Source of the DNA: Hydrogenophaga sp. Root209
GTDB lineage: Bacteria > Pseudomonadota > Gammaproteobacteria > Burkholderiales > Burkholderiaceae_C
Direction of reading: 5' to 3'
Assembly: GCF_001428625.1 (NCBI RefSeq)
Contig: NZ_LMIE01000030.1
Coordinates: 265,400-329,399, forward strand
DNA: 64,000 bases
Part shown: in pieces, positions 53,229 through 61,597 of the stretch
Numbering within the stretch: position 1 is the stretch's first letter
Layout: every line of letters starts with the position of its first letter
Translations under genes and position numbers: made by a program
Notes under the pieces: generated by a model
The model's input: only the letters and a program-made list of their open reading frames with translations
The model's database searches: none
What the model was told of the DNA's origin: nothing

Positions 53229-53585
53229 ATGGTTTCCCGGTCTGCAAGGATCACTGTGTACCTGGTCGTGATGGGTTGGATGTATGTGGTTCTGATGATG
53301 TCGGTGGCCGAAGCGACCAACACCACGGGCTCGGTCCTCGGGGCCATTGTGACCTTTTTTCTTTACGGTCTGCTGCCCGTGATACTGGTGGTTTACCTGA
53401 TGAGGACGCCCGCGCGGCGCAAGGCCATCAAGGTGCGCGAAGCCGCCGAACACCAGGCGCAGATGGCGCGGCTGGCGGGCAATGCCGAGTCTGCGGAGGC
53501 GGCCTCAATCGATCCAGATACAGGCAGCCATGCGCCCGGTGCTGCCCAGGCGGCCAGCATCGCGCCGGTGCGAAAAGAAACGTGA
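53229..53585 (+). CDS. Small hypothetical membrane protein
   Basis: A 118-residue protein with two hydrophobic helices (ITVYLVVMGWMYVVLMMSVA and VLGAIVTFFLYGLLPVILVV) and a charged, then Ala-rich cytoplasmic tail ending in KET. I chose ATG 53229; the frame is open further upstream into the phaC promoter region but only this start gives a compact two-helix protein. I know of no function; similar short two-helix proteins are common in Comamonadaceae. It is divergent from phaC and its last 27 codons overlap pgeF on the other strand. Confidence 0.7.
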   Translation: MVSRSARITVYLVVMGWMYVVLMMSVAEATNTTGSVLGAIVTFFLYGLLPVILVVYLMRTPARRKAIKVREAAEHQAQMARLAGNAESAEAASIDPDTGSHAPGAAQAASIAPVRKET

Positions 53586-54275
53586 GGTTTGTGTCACGGT
53601 GCACCAGGCGGCCGAGCCGTCGTTGCCGTGCACGTTGGTGATGCCGGCCTTCTGAAGGCGGCGCAGCGCCAACGCGGGCAGATCGGCCAGAAACTTTCCT
53701 TTGCCAAGCGGCCAGAAATGCGCCGCGGTCTCGTGGTCCAGCGCGACAAACGCTTCGCACACCTCGGCCCCGACTTCGAATGCCTGCGGTCCGATGCAGG
53801 GGCCCAGCCAGGCGATGATTTCACCTTCACCCGCGGCATCGCTCAACTCGCGCGCGGTGGCTTCGAGCACACCATGGACCAAGCCACGCCAGCCTGCATG
53901 CGCCGCGGCCACCGCGGTGCCCGAGGCGTGCGCAAAAAGCACCGGCAGGCAATCGGCCACCATGATGGTGGCGGCCACGTCAGGTACATGCGCCACACAA
54001 GCGTCGGCCACGGTGCCATCGGGCGTGTCGGGCTCCAGTCGCGCGATCTGTGTTCCATGCACCTGCTGCAGAAACACCGGGCGCGCGGGCGAGATGAGCG
54101 CCGCGAGCCGCTCGCGATTGCCCGCCACGGCCAAGGGCTCGTCGCGCACGTGGTCGCCCAGGTTGAAACTGTCGAACGGGGCCACCGACACACCGCCCAC
54201 GCGCGTGGTGAACAGCGCTCGCACGCCGGGCGGCGCGGGCCAGTCGGGAACGATACCGTCCGCAGTGAGCAGCAT
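53505..54275 (-). CDS. pgeF: Peptidoglycan editing factor PgeF (YfiH/DUF152, laccase-like fold)
   Basis: A 256-residue member of the YfiH family, which corrects UDP-MurNAc-L-Ser errors in peptidoglycan precursors and was earlier called polyphenol oxidase. LFTTRVGGVSVAPFDSFNLG at the N-terminus, the zinc-site histidine in LQQVHGTQ, cysteine in MVADCLPVLF and histidine in AAAHAGWRGLVHG are all present, followed by AWLGPCIGPQAFEVG. Its ATG overlaps the stop of the isomerase gene by one base (TGATG at 54273-54277). Confidence 0.92.
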   Translation of the reverse strand: MLLTADGIVPDWPAPPGVRALFTTRVGGVSVAPFDSFNLGDHVRDEPLAVAGNRERLAALISPARPVFLQQVHGTQIARLEPDTPDGTVADACVAHVPDVAATIMVADCLPVLFAHASGTAVAAAHAGWRGLVHGVLEATARELSDAAGEGEIIAWLGPCIGPQAFEVGAEVCEAFVALDHETAAHFWPLGKGKFLADLPALALRRLQKAGITNVHGNDGSAAWCTVTQTSRFFSHRRDAGRLGSTGRMAACIWID

Positions 54276-54916
54276 CAGACTTCAGCGTCCGGGCAGGCCG
54301 AGGGCTGCGCCTGCTGGAACGCGGGGTGCTTCATGCAGGCGTCGAACGCGGCCATGGTGCGCGGCAGGCCGCTGAAATCGGTGTTGAAACGCTGGCCGTT
54401 GAAGATCTGCGGCACCAGGCAGCAGTCGGCCATGGTCGGCGTGTCTCCGAAACAGTAGGCTGACGTCGGTTGCTGCGCCAGCTGGCGTTCGAAGGACTCC
54501 AATCCGGTGCGCACCCAGTGGCGGTACCAGGTGTTCTTGGGCTCCTCTTCGACCTTGAGTTCCTTCGTGAGGTACTTGAGCACGCGCAGGTTGTTGATGG
54601 GGTGGATCTCGCAGGCCACGATCTGCGACAGGGCGCGCACGCGCGCACGGCCCAGCGCATCGGCCGGCAACAGCGCGGGCGCGGGCTGCTGCTCGTCGAG
54701 GTACTCGATGATCGCCATCGACTGCGTCAGGCGCGTGCCGTCGTCCAGCTCGAGCAGCGGCACCAGGCCCTCGACCGCTTTGTCGGTATAGGCCGGCAGC
54801 TTGTGATCACCACGCGCGATATGCACGGGCACGTAGTCATAAGCCATGCCCTTGAGCGCGAGCGCGATGCGCACGCGAAACGAGGCCGAGGAGCGGAAGT
54901 AGTTGTAGAGCTTCAT
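54275..54916 (-). CDS. maiA: Maleylacetoacetate isomerase (zeta-class glutathione transferase)
   Basis: A 213-residue glutathione transferase. The N-terminal thioredoxin-like domain starts MKLYNYFRSSASFRVRIALALKG written in part: YFRSSASFRVRIAL; the Ser-Ser pair of the zeta-class active site is kept, but the third residue, usually Cys, is Ala. GLVPLLELDDG and LTQSMAIIEYLDEQ bind glutathione, and the helical domain has ALSQIVACEIHPINNLRVL. It would isomerise maleylacetoacetate (tyrosine or gentisate-type catabolism). ATG 54916 matches the family start; the frame is open 69 codons further without homology. Confidence 0.88.
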   Translation of the reverse strand: MKLYNYFRSSASFRVRIALALKGMAYDYVPVHIARGDHKLPAYTDKAVEGLVPLLELDDGTRLTQSMAIIEYLDEQQPAPALLPADALGRARVRALSQIVACEIHPINNLRVLKYLTKELKVEEEPKNTWYRHWVRTGLESFERQLAQQPTSAYCFGDTPTMADCCLVPQIFNGQRFNTDFSGLPRTMAAFDACMKHPAFQQAQPSACPDAEV

Positions 54917-54954
54917 GGGTGCCAAGGATACGGCAGGCACGGGCTGCAAACGCA

Positions 54955-54992
54955 GAAAGGGCCTGCACACCCCTCGGTGAGCAGGCCCCATT
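54955..54992 (-). terminator. Hairpin terminator after the Old Yellow Enzyme gene
   Basis: GGGCCTGC and GCAGGCCC (54959-54966 and 54981-54988) form an 8-bp stem with a 14-base loop. On the minus strand it is followed by TTTCT; on the plus strand CATTTT follows. It lies 40 bp past the reductase stop. Confidence 0.55.
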
Positions 54993-55034
54993 TTCAGGCC
55001 AAGCCATGTGTCCGAGGACACGTGTCCCAGGACT

Positions 55035-56147
55035 TCAGGCAGCTTGCAGTGCCGGGTAGTCGGTGTACCCCTTGGCACCGCCGCCGTAAAAGGTCTTGTT
55101 GTCGGGCTGGTTGAACGGACCACCCTGCTTCAGGCGCGCCACCAGGTCAGGATTGGCGATGTAGGTCTTGCCGAAAGCCACCAGATCGGCGCCGTCTTGC
55201 ACCGCTTGCTCGGCCATCGACAGGTCGTAGCCGTTGTTGACCATCCAGGCTGCCTTGCCGCCAGCTGCGTGGAAGGTCGCGCGCAGGGCGTCGTAGTCGA
55301 ACGGGCGGTCGGCCAGTTCGCGCGGGCCACCGGTGGCCCCCTCGATGAAGTGCACATAGGCCAGGTCGAATTTCGCCAGCTCGTTCATCACGTGGGTGAA
55401 CAGCGGCTGCGGATCGGCGTCGATCACGTCGTTGGCGGGCGTCACGGGCGACAGGCGAATGCCGGTGCGGCCCGCGCCGATGGCGTCCGTCACCGCCTGG
55501 ACCACTTCAATCAGCAGCCGTGCACGGTTCTCGATGCTGCCACCGTAGACGTCGGTGCGCTGGTTGCTGCCGGTCTTCAGAAACTGGTCGATCAGGTAGC
55601 CGTTGGCCGCGTGGATCTCCACGCCGTCGAAGCCGGCCTCGATGGCGGCCAGCGCTGCCTTGCGGTAGTCCTCCACGATGCCAGGCAGTTCGCTGAGGTC
55701 CAGCGCACGCGGCTCGGAGGTCTCGACGAAAACAGGCGCGCCATCCTTGATCAACACAGTCTTGGTTTTGGCCGCGATGGCCGACGGCGCCACGGGTGCG
55801 CCGCCGTGGGGCTGCAGTTCGGTGTGCGACACACGGCCCACGTGCCAGAGCTGGGTCACGATCTTGCCGCCAGCGGCGTGCACGGCCGCGGTCACCCGCT
55901 TCCAGCCTTCGATCTGCTCGGGCGCGTACAGCCCGGGCACATCGGCATAGCCCTGCCCCTGGTGGCTGATGGCGGTGGCTTCGGTGATCAGCAGGCCAGC
56001 GCTGGCGCGCTGCTGGTAATAGGTGGCCATGAGCGGCGTGGGCACGGCGTCGGGCGCGCGGTTGCGTGTGAGCGGTGCCATGACGATGCGGTTGGCCAGC
56101 GCAATGCTGCCGGCAATGAAGGGGGAAAACAGCGAAGTGGTGCTCAT
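55035..56147 (-). CDS. nemA: Alkene reductase / N-ethylmaleimide reductase (Old Yellow Enzyme family)
   Basis: A 370-residue FMN flavoprotein that reduces activated C=C bonds or nitro groups with NAD(P)H. The start STTSLFSPFIAGSIALANRI, MAPLTRNRA, TEATAISHQGQGY, QLWHVGRVSH and GVEIHAANGYLIDQFLK (His-Asn pair binding the substrate carbonyl) are typical of the NemA branch, as are SIENRARLLIEVV and the C-terminal FGKTYIANPDLVARL. ATG 56147 is preferred over longer starts. The gene follows no clear operon; a hairpin separates it from maiA. Confidence 0.92.
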   Translation of the reverse strand: MSTTSLFSPFIAGSIALANRIVMAPLTRNRAPDAVPTPLMATYYQQRASAGLLITEATAISHQGQGYADVPGLYAPEQIEGWKRVTAAVHAAGGKIVTQLWHVGRVSHTELQPHGGAPVAPSAIAAKTKTVLIKDGAPVFVETSEPRALDLSELPGIVEDYRKAALAAIEAGFDGVEIHAANGYLIDQFLKTGSNQRTDVYGGSIENRARLLIEVVQAVTDAIGAGRTGIRLSPVTPANDVIDADPQPLFTHVMNELAKFDLAYVHFIEGATGGPRELADRPFDYDALRATFHAAGGKAAWMVNNGYDLSMAEQAVQDGADLVAFGKTYIANPDLVARLKQGGPFNQPDNKTFYGGGAKGYTDYPALQAA

Positions 56148-56301
56148 GGGAACGGTGCAGTCCATTAAAGGAACAAAGGGAAAACCCCAGTATTCCCTCA
56201 TACCTCCCTGCACGGGTAGGCCCCTCGCCATATCCCGCGCGCATCACGGCCATTCATCGGCACCTCCACGCATTGTTCACGCGCATGGCAGCCCGGTGCG
56301 A

Positions 56302-56784
56302 TCAGTTGCCGCCGATGTGCATGCGGTAAGCCGCGCCGTTGGAGAACGTGCAGGTACCCGCCCCCTGGTACGGCGTGTTCATCTGGTACTCGCACGACAT
56401 GTATAGGCCCTTCGGGCTGAAGGCGCTCGCCACGCCACGGCGCTCGTCGTTCGATACGCGGGTGGCCTCGCCGGTGAGCACCTCGCCTAGGTAAGAGACG
56501 TTGAAGACGCCCTTGCCCGTCATCATGTTGGTGACCGATCCGGTGATGATGCCGGTGGAGGTGGCAATGTCGTTGATTGGATAGAGCCGCGTCGGCAGGT
56601 TGGCGGGTGCGGCTGCGCCGCCGGGGGCCACCCCCACGCGCGCGGGCGCTACCGTGCCCACCGGCGGCAGGGGGTAGTGCTGGTAGATGACCTGCCCATC
56701 GGCCTGGCGTTCGGGCACGACGTAGCAGGCCGTCAGGCCCGATGACAGCACCAGGAAAAAGGCACAAGACATGACGGCACGCAT
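56302..56784 (-). CDS. Putative lipoprotein, unknown function
   Basis: A 160-residue exported protein. The signal peptide MRAVMSCAFFLVLSSGLTAC ends in the lipobox LTAC. The mature part has a Pro/Ala-rich linker (VGTVAPARVGVAPGG) and a C-terminal globular domain with GEVLTGEATRVS, CEYQMNTPYQGAGTC and ISNGAAYRMHIGG-like strands, resembling small DUF domains of outer-membrane lipoproteins. Two cysteines in the last 35 residues may pair. ATG 56784 follows AAGGAG at ideal spacing. I do not assign a function. Confidence 0.78.
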   Translation of the reverse strand: MRAVMSCAFFLVLSSGLTACYVVPERQADGQVIYQHYPLPPVGTVAPARVGVAPGGAAAPANLPTRLYPINDIATSTGIITGSVTNMMTGKGVFNVSYLGEVLTGEATRVSNDERRGVASAFSPKGLYMSCEYQMNTPYQGAGTCTFSNGAAYRMHIGGN

Positions 56785-56884
56785 GAGGGGGCTCCTTGGA
56801 GAAACAGGGACCATTCCCCTGCCCAGCCAGTCTAGGCAGCGCCGTAGCTCCAGCGTTGAGCAACCTCAACGCAACAACGACCCG

Positions 56885-57784
56885 TCAGATACCCTGCAAC
56901 GCCGCCACCACCACAGGGACGATGCTCACTGCGTTGGATGCGTGCGCAATGCAGTCGGTGCTCCAGATTTCACCCACCCCCGAGCCGCGCACCAGTTGCA
57001 CGGCGCCCGGCGCAAACAGCGCGTGTGTGACCGCCACGTCAACCGTGGCGGCGCCCGCCGCGCGCAACTTCACCGCTGCCCGCGCCAGCGTGTGGCCCGA
57101 GCTGGCCACGTCGTCCATGAGCACCACCGCACGGCCGGCCACCGGCAGGTCGGGCAGTTCGATGTCCACCTCGCAATCACCGTGGCGCGTCTTGCGGCAC
57201 ACCGCATGGTCCCAGCCGTGGCGCCGCGCGGCCAGGGCCACCCATTGCAGCGCTTCTTCGTCCGGCCCCATCAGCAGCGGGTTCTGGCGTTGCGTGGCGA
57301 TGTGGTCGGCCAGCAGCGGCGCACCGCTTAATGCAATGGCGTCTTTCACCGGCATGGCCTCATGCAGTGTGGCCACCCGGTGCAGGTGCGGGTCCACGGT
57401 GATGATGGCGTCGAACAGTCCGGCCAGAAAGCCACCCACGATGCGCTGGCTGATCGCTTCGCCCGGGTTGAATTCGATGTCCTGGCGCATGTAGGCCAGG
57501 TAGGGCGACACCAGCGTCAGGTGCTTCGCTCCCAGCCTGCGTGCGGTCTGCGCGGCCAGCAGCACCTCCACCAGCTTTTCGTTGGGTTGCTGCAAGCCGC
57601 GCCAGAGCACGACGCGCGCGGGCAACTCGGCAGGCAAACGCAGACGCATTTCACCATCGGGAAAATGGTGGCGCTCCACCACGGCCAACGCCATGCCAAG
57701 GGCGCTGGCGGCCTGAGCGGCCAGCGCTGCTTCATCGTCGAAACAAAGCACACAACCCGCAACGGCTTTGCTTGATGGGGGCAT
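56885..57784 (-). CDS. Ribose-phosphate pyrophosphokinase-like protein
   Basis: A 299-residue protein of the PRPP synthetase family. Both phosphoribosyltransferase-like domains are present: HHFPDGEMRLRLP and VSPYLAYMRQD correspond to the ATP-binding half, TVDPHLHRV to the metal site, and VVLMDDVASSGHTLARAAVK to the PRPP-binding loop. Sequence differs from housekeeping Prs (for example HFPDGE in place of FSDGE). It overlaps the phosphorylase gene by TGATG, so both are translated together. It may make PRPP or use a ribose bisphosphate in the same salvage route; the true substrate is uncertain. Confidence 0.82.
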   Translation of the reverse strand: MPPSSKAVAGCVLCFDDEAALAAQAASALGMALAVVERHHFPDGEMRLRLPAELPARVVLWRGLQQPNEKLVEVLLAAQTARRLGAKHLTLVSPYLAYMRQDIEFNPGEAISQRIVGGFLAGLFDAIITVDPHLHRVATLHEAMPVKDAIALSGAPLLADHIATQRQNPLLMGPDEEALQWVALAARRHGWDHAVCRKTRHGDCEVDIELPDLPVAGRAVVLMDDVASSGHTLARAAVKLRAAGAATVDVAVTHALFAPGAVQLVRGSGVGEIWSTDCIAHASNAVSIVPVVVAALQGI

Positions 57785-59349
57785 CAGAACTCCACAAAAA
57801 CATGGGGGACCTGCGCAGCGGTGCCCAGGCTGAAACCGTTGGCGCGAGCGCAGGCCTGGCGCGCAAATTCAAGGTCGGCCGGGTAGCTGGCGTGCACGCG
57901 GTAAAGCAAGTCACCCTCGGCCACGGGTGCGCCGAGTTTGACGCACAGGTCGACGCCCGCGCCCGGCGCCTTGGGCGCGCCGGCCAGCCGGGCAATCTGC
58001 GCGATCTGCAAGTTGTCGATGCCAATGACCACGCCCGCCGCGGGCGCCTTCACCTCCAGCGTGAGCGAGCCCAGCGCCGGTTGATGGTGGTCAAAACCGC
58101 GGTCACCCTGGGCCTGCACGATCGCCCGCATTTGCGTCAGTGCACGGCCCGAATCGAGGATGTCACGCGCAATGGCGAAGCCGTCGCCGCCCCGCACGTC
58201 GGGATTGCATTCGATCAGACGCCCGGCCAGGCGAAGCGATTTCTGCCGCAGGTCGTCCGGTGCCCGAGGGTCGTTTTCCAGCACCTGCATCACGTCGCGC
58301 GCCTCCAGCACCGGGCCCACGCCACGGCCGATCGGCTGGCGACCATCGGTGATCACCACGTCCAGCGAGAGATGCATGCGTTGCGCCACGTATTCGAACA
58401 AGCGGCGCAGGCGTTGAGCCTCGGGCATCGAGCGCACTTTGGCCGTAGGGCCAATGGGAATGTCGAGCACGAGGTGCGTGGCGCCAGCGGCGATCTTCTT
58501 GGACAGGATGGAGGCCACCATCTGGCCAGGTGAGTCGATCGACAGCGGTCGCTCCACGGAAATCAGCACATCGTCGGCCGGTGACAGCATGGCCGCGCCG
58601 CCCCAGGCCAGGCACCCGTGGTGCTGGCGCACGATGCCGGTGAGCAGCTCGAACGGAAGTTGCACGTTCGCCAGAACCTCCATGGTGTCGGCCGTGCCGG
58701 CGGGCGAGGTGATGGCGCGTGACGAGGTCTTGGGAAACACCAGGCCATGGGCAGCGACGATGGGCACGACCAGCATCGATGTGCGGTTGCCCGGGATGCC
58801 GCCAATGCAATGTTTGTCGACCACCAGCGGCTCGTTCCAATCGAGCCTGCGGCCACTGGCCACCATGGCCTCGGTCAAAAAGAAGACCTCCTCACGATCC
58901 AGCTCGCTGCGGTTGCAAGCCACGACGAAGGCGGTGAGCTCGATCTTGGAGTAGCGCAACTCGGCGATGTCGCGAATGATGCTGCGGAAGTCGTCGCGAC
59001 CCAGGCGCTCACCGTTGATCTTGCGAAACAGGGCAGGGATGGACTCGGGCGGCTCTGCCGGCGACACCGCTGCCGAATGGCCGCCGGCCACGTCCAGCCG
59101 GGCAAACGCGTCTTCGGACACCCCAATTTCATTGCAGCCCACGATGCTGCTGTCGTCAACCACGTTGAGCGTGGCCAGGATGCGCCGCCCGTTGGCCCGC
59201 ACCTCCACCTTGGACAAGGCCTGAAAGCCTTCGGCCCGCACCACCTCACAGTCGCGGTGCAGGTAAGCCACGTTCTCGTGGTAGGTGTCGATGGCCACGC
59301 GGCGCAGCGTGAGACCGGGGGAGAGCGCGGGTTCGGTGGCGGGCTGCAT
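57784..59349 (-). CDS. AMP-phosphorylase-like / long-type thymidine phosphorylase
   Basis: A 521-residue nucleoside phosphorylase of the long type, related to archaeal AMP phosphorylase and the bacterial putative thymidine phosphorylase group. An extra N-terminal domain (about 85 residues) precedes the core. [35 protein letters not shown] and [16 protein letters not shown] are the phosphate- and substrate-binding blocks; the C-terminal PYNP domain starts near [17 protein letters not shown] 59349 is chosen; the frame continues upstream for 286 codons but crosses the GntR gene. Coupling with a PRPP-synthetase-like gene suggests nucleotide phosphorolysis to a ribose phosphate rather than simple thymidine salvage. 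Confidence 0.87.
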   Translation of the reverse strand: MQPATEPALSPGLTLRRVAIDTYHENVAYLHRDCEVVRAEGFQALSKVEVRANGRRILATLNVVDDSSIVGCNEIGVSEDAFARLDVAGGHSAAVSPAEPPESIPALFRKINGERLGRDDFRSIIRDIAELRYSKIELTAFVVACNRSELDREEVFFLTEAMVASGRRLDWNEPLVVDKHCIGGIPGNRTSMLVVPIVAAHGLVFPKTSSRAITSPAGTADTMEVLANVQLPFELLTGIVRQHHGCLAWGGAAMLSPADDVLISVERPLSIDSPGQMVASILSKKIAAGATHLVLDIPIGPTAKVRSMPEAQRLRRLFEYVAQRMHLSLDVVITDGRQPIGRGVGPVLEARDVMQVLENDPRAPDDLRQKSLRLAGRLIECNPDVRGGDGFAIARDILDSGRALTQMRAIVQAQGDRGFDHHQPALGSLTLEVKAPAAGVVIGIDNLQIAQIARLAGAPKAPGAGVDLCVKLGAPVAEGDLLYRVHASYPADLEFARQACARANGFSLGTAAQVPHVFVEF

Positions 59350-59375
59350 GCCCGAGACGATACACCGCGGCCGTT

Positions 59376-60095
59376 TCAACCGACGACCAGACGCATGACC
59401 GGCATCACTCGCTCGGATTCCGTTCTTCGCTCCAGCGCAAGCCGCATGTTCATCTGCGCTACCTCGGTGTGCTCCACCGCCAAGGCCTGGGCGCGTGCGC
59501 CCTCGCCACGCTGCAAGGCGTCGAACAGCATGTGGTGCTGGCGGTGCGCGTAGAGCATCCAGTCGCGGTCCAGCGCCACCGTGCCCTGCATGGGCAGCAT
59601 GGCCGAGGCCGGTGCAAACGGCAACTTGTCGTTGAGCGCCACCGCGCGCTGCAGCGCGCGGTTGCCGCAGGCCTCCAGCAGCAGCGCGTGGAAGCGGTCG
59701 TTCATCACCGCATAGGCCACGTAGCTCTCGATGGTCAGCGGGCTGTCGGCCAGCAGCCGGTCGCCTTCGTCCAGGCAGGCCTGCAACTGGCCCTGCATTT
59801 GGCGCGACACGCCGTGCTCGGCGACCAGCCGCGCGGCCATGCCCTCGAGGTGGCCGCGCACCGCGATCGCGTCGGTCACTTCCTGCGCAGTGAACTGGCG
59901 CACCAGGTACTTGCCGGTGTCGTTGGCCTCGACCAGACCCTCTTGTTCCAGCGTCACCAGCGCAGCGCGAACCGGCGTGCGTGAAGCACCCAGCCGCTCG
60001 GCGAGCTGCTGCTCGGCCAGACGTTGTCCGGGCTCGAACTGACCGCTCAGGATCAGGTCGCGCAGTTGCATCAACACGGTGTCTTGCAGGCTCAT
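59376..60095 (-). CDS. GntR family transcriptional regulator, FadR/FCD type
   Basis: A 239-residue regulator. The winged-helix N-terminus runs from [18 protein letters not shown] to [17 protein letters not shown] with the recognition helix [15 protein letters not shown]. The FCD ligand domain follows ([48 protein letters not shown]). ATG 60095 is used. It is divergent from the Rieske oxygenase gene, with 65 bp between the starts including an inverted repeat, so it probably represses or activates that catabolic operon in response to its substrate. It also lies just upstream of the phosphorylase gene on the same strand (26 bp). Confidence 0.9.
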   Translation of the reverse strand: MSLQDTVLMQLRDLILSGQFEPGQRLAEQQLAERLGASRTPVRAALVTLEQEGLVEANDTGKYLVRQFTAQEVTDAIAVRGHLEGMAARLVAEHGVSRQMQGQLQACLDEGDRLLADSPLTIESYVAYAVMNDRFHALLLEACGNRALQRAVALNDKLPFAPASAMLPMQGTVALDRDWMLYAHRQHHMLFDALQRGEGARAQALAVEHTEVAQMNMRLALERRTESERVMPVMRLVVG

Positions 60096-60121
60096 GGCGC
60101 AAACTGTACACTGAAAAATGT

Positions 60122-60137
60122 AAACGGGATACCGTTT
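60122..60137. promoter_or_regulatory. Candidate GntR operator in divergent spacer
   Basis: AAACGG and CCGTTT form a perfect 6-bp inverted repeat with a GATA spacer, midway between the GntR and Rieske oxygenase starts. A TGTACA palindrome lies about 15 bp to the left. Autoregulation and control of the oxygenase operon by the GntR protein is the likely use. Confidence 0.55.
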
Positions 60138-60160
60138 GAACCACACCCACCGGAGCACCC

Positions 60161-61597
60161 ATGAAAGCCGAACTCAACCAGCGCCTGACCCAGGTCGGGC
60201 CCCGCACCCCCGGTGGTGAACTGCTGCGCCGCTACTGGCAACCCGTGGCGTTGCTCGACGAATTCGACCCCGTGCTGGACCCGAGCATGGCCGTGCGACC
60301 GGCCAAACCCGTGCGCGTGCTCGGGCAAGACTTCGTGCTGTTCCGCGACGCACAGGGCAGCTACGGCCTGCTCGACCGCGACTGCCCGCACCGCGGCGCC
60401 GACCTGGCCTTCGGCCGCGTTGAAGCCGACGGCCTGCGCTGCCCCTTTCACGGCTGGAAGTTCGACACCACCGGCCAATGCATCGAGACACCCGCGGAGC
60501 CCAAGGGCAGCACGATGTGCACACGCATCAGACAGCGCAGCTACCCGCTGGTGGAAAAGAGCGGCGTGCTGTTCGGCTGGTTCGGACCCGAAGACCAGAC
60601 ACCGCCACCCTTCCCTGCGCTGGACTGTTTTGCCGCGCCGGCCTCGCACACCTTTGCCTTCAAAGGCCTGTGGCACTGCAACTGGCTGCAGGCCTTCGAG
60701 GTCGGCATCGATCCGGCACACGCGTCCTACCTGCACCGCTTCTTCAACGACGGCTCGCTGGACGACAGCTACGGCAAACAGTTCCGAGGCGCGAGCGCGG
60801 GTGACGTGGGCGGCGAGCGCTGGCCCATGACGCGTGTGATGCGCGAGTTCGGCCAGCCGTTGATTTCGTTCGAGGCCAAACCTCACGGCCTGCAGCTCAC
60901 CGCCTTGCGACCCATGACCGACGAACTCACGCACGTGCGGGTGACCAACGCCGTGTTTCCGCAAACTTTCGTGATCCCGCTGTCCGAGACGATGACCATC
61001 ACGCAGATGCATGTGCCGGTGGACGACACGCACAACCACTGGTTCGCCTTCTTCACCAGCTTCACCGGCCCGGTGGACAAGGAAGCCATGCGCGCTCCAC
61101 GCCTGGCCGCTGTGAACCTGCCCGACTACACACCAAAGACCGGCCGCCACAACAACTGGGGTTTCAACCCGCAAGAGCAGCAGACCCGTACCTACCTGGG
61201 CATGGGCGAGGACGACATCAATGTGCACGACCAGTGGGCCTGCGAGAGCATGGGCGCCATCCAGGACCGCACGCGCGAGCATCTGGGCACCACCGACAAA
61301 GTGATCGTGGCCAACCGGCGCCTGCTGCAGCAGGCCATCGACACGGTCGAACAAGGCGGCACCGCGCCCGGCATTGCCGACCCGGCCCTGCACGATCAGA
61401 TCACCGGCCCCGAGACGGTGGACGGCATTGCGCCGGCGCAGGGTTGGCAAGACTGGTGGCAGGAGGCAGTTCGTGCCAGACGCGAGGACGCCCCTTGGAG
61501 CGCTCGATCGTCCGTTCGGACTGAGCCTGTCGAAGCCCATCCACAGGTGCAGGCGAGCCCTTCGACAAGCTCAGGGCGAACGGATGTGACAGGATGA
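60161..61597 (+). CDS. Rieske non-heme iron oxygenase, large subunit (single-component type)
   Basis: A 478-residue oxygenase of the phthalate/vanillate (VanA-like) branch. The Rieske [2Fe-2S] site is [12 protein letters not shown] and [11 protein letters not shown]; the mononuclear iron site is in [17 protein letters not shown] (two His, Asp later). There is no beta-subunit gene, as expected for this class. It would hydroxylate or demethylate an aromatic or amine substrate. The downstream ferredoxin is a likely electron donor, but no reductase gene is seen. The last 30 residues ([20 protein letters not shown] and on) are encoded by a palindromic repeat and are unlike the family. It is coupled to the next gene by ATGA. 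Confidence 0.92.
   Translation: MKAELNQRLTQVGPRTPGGELLRRYWQPVALLDEFDPVLDPSMAVRPAKPVRVLGQDFVLFRDAQGSYGLLDRDCPHRGADLAFGRVEADGLRCPFHGWKFDTTGQCIETPAEPKGSTMCTRIRQRSYPLVEKSGVLFGWFGPEDQTPPPFPALDCFAAPASHTFAFKGLWHCNWLQAFEVGIDPAHASYLHRFFNDGSLDDSYGKQFRGASAGDVGGERWPMTRVMREFGQPLISFEAKPHGLQLTALRPMTDELTHVRVTNAVFPQTFVIPLSETMTITQMHVPVDDTHNHWFAFFTSFTGPVDKEAMRAPRLAAVNLPDYTPKTGRHNNWGFNPQEQQTRTYLGMGEDDINVHDQWACESMGAIQDRTREHLGTTDKVIVANRRLLQQAIDTVEQGGTAPGIADPALHDQITGPETVDGIAPAQGWQDWWQEAVRARREDAPWSARSSVRTEPVEAHPQVQASPSTSSGRTDVTG
61512..61583. repeat. Inverted pair of the palindromic repeat at the 3' end of the oxygenase gene
   Basis: Arms CCGTTCGGACTGAGCCTGTC and on (61512-61538) and GCCCTTCGACAAGCTCAGGG and on (61557-61583) face each other across 18 bp. 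The pair is translated as the C-terminus of the oxygenase and ends 11 bp before the ligase start. Confidence 0.9.

Noticed and set aside
59350-60207. Upstream extension of the phosphorylase frame to an 807-codon ORF
   Set aside because: The extra 286 codons are Arg-rich, overlap the GntR gene in another frame on the same strand and have no family features; ATG 59349 fits.
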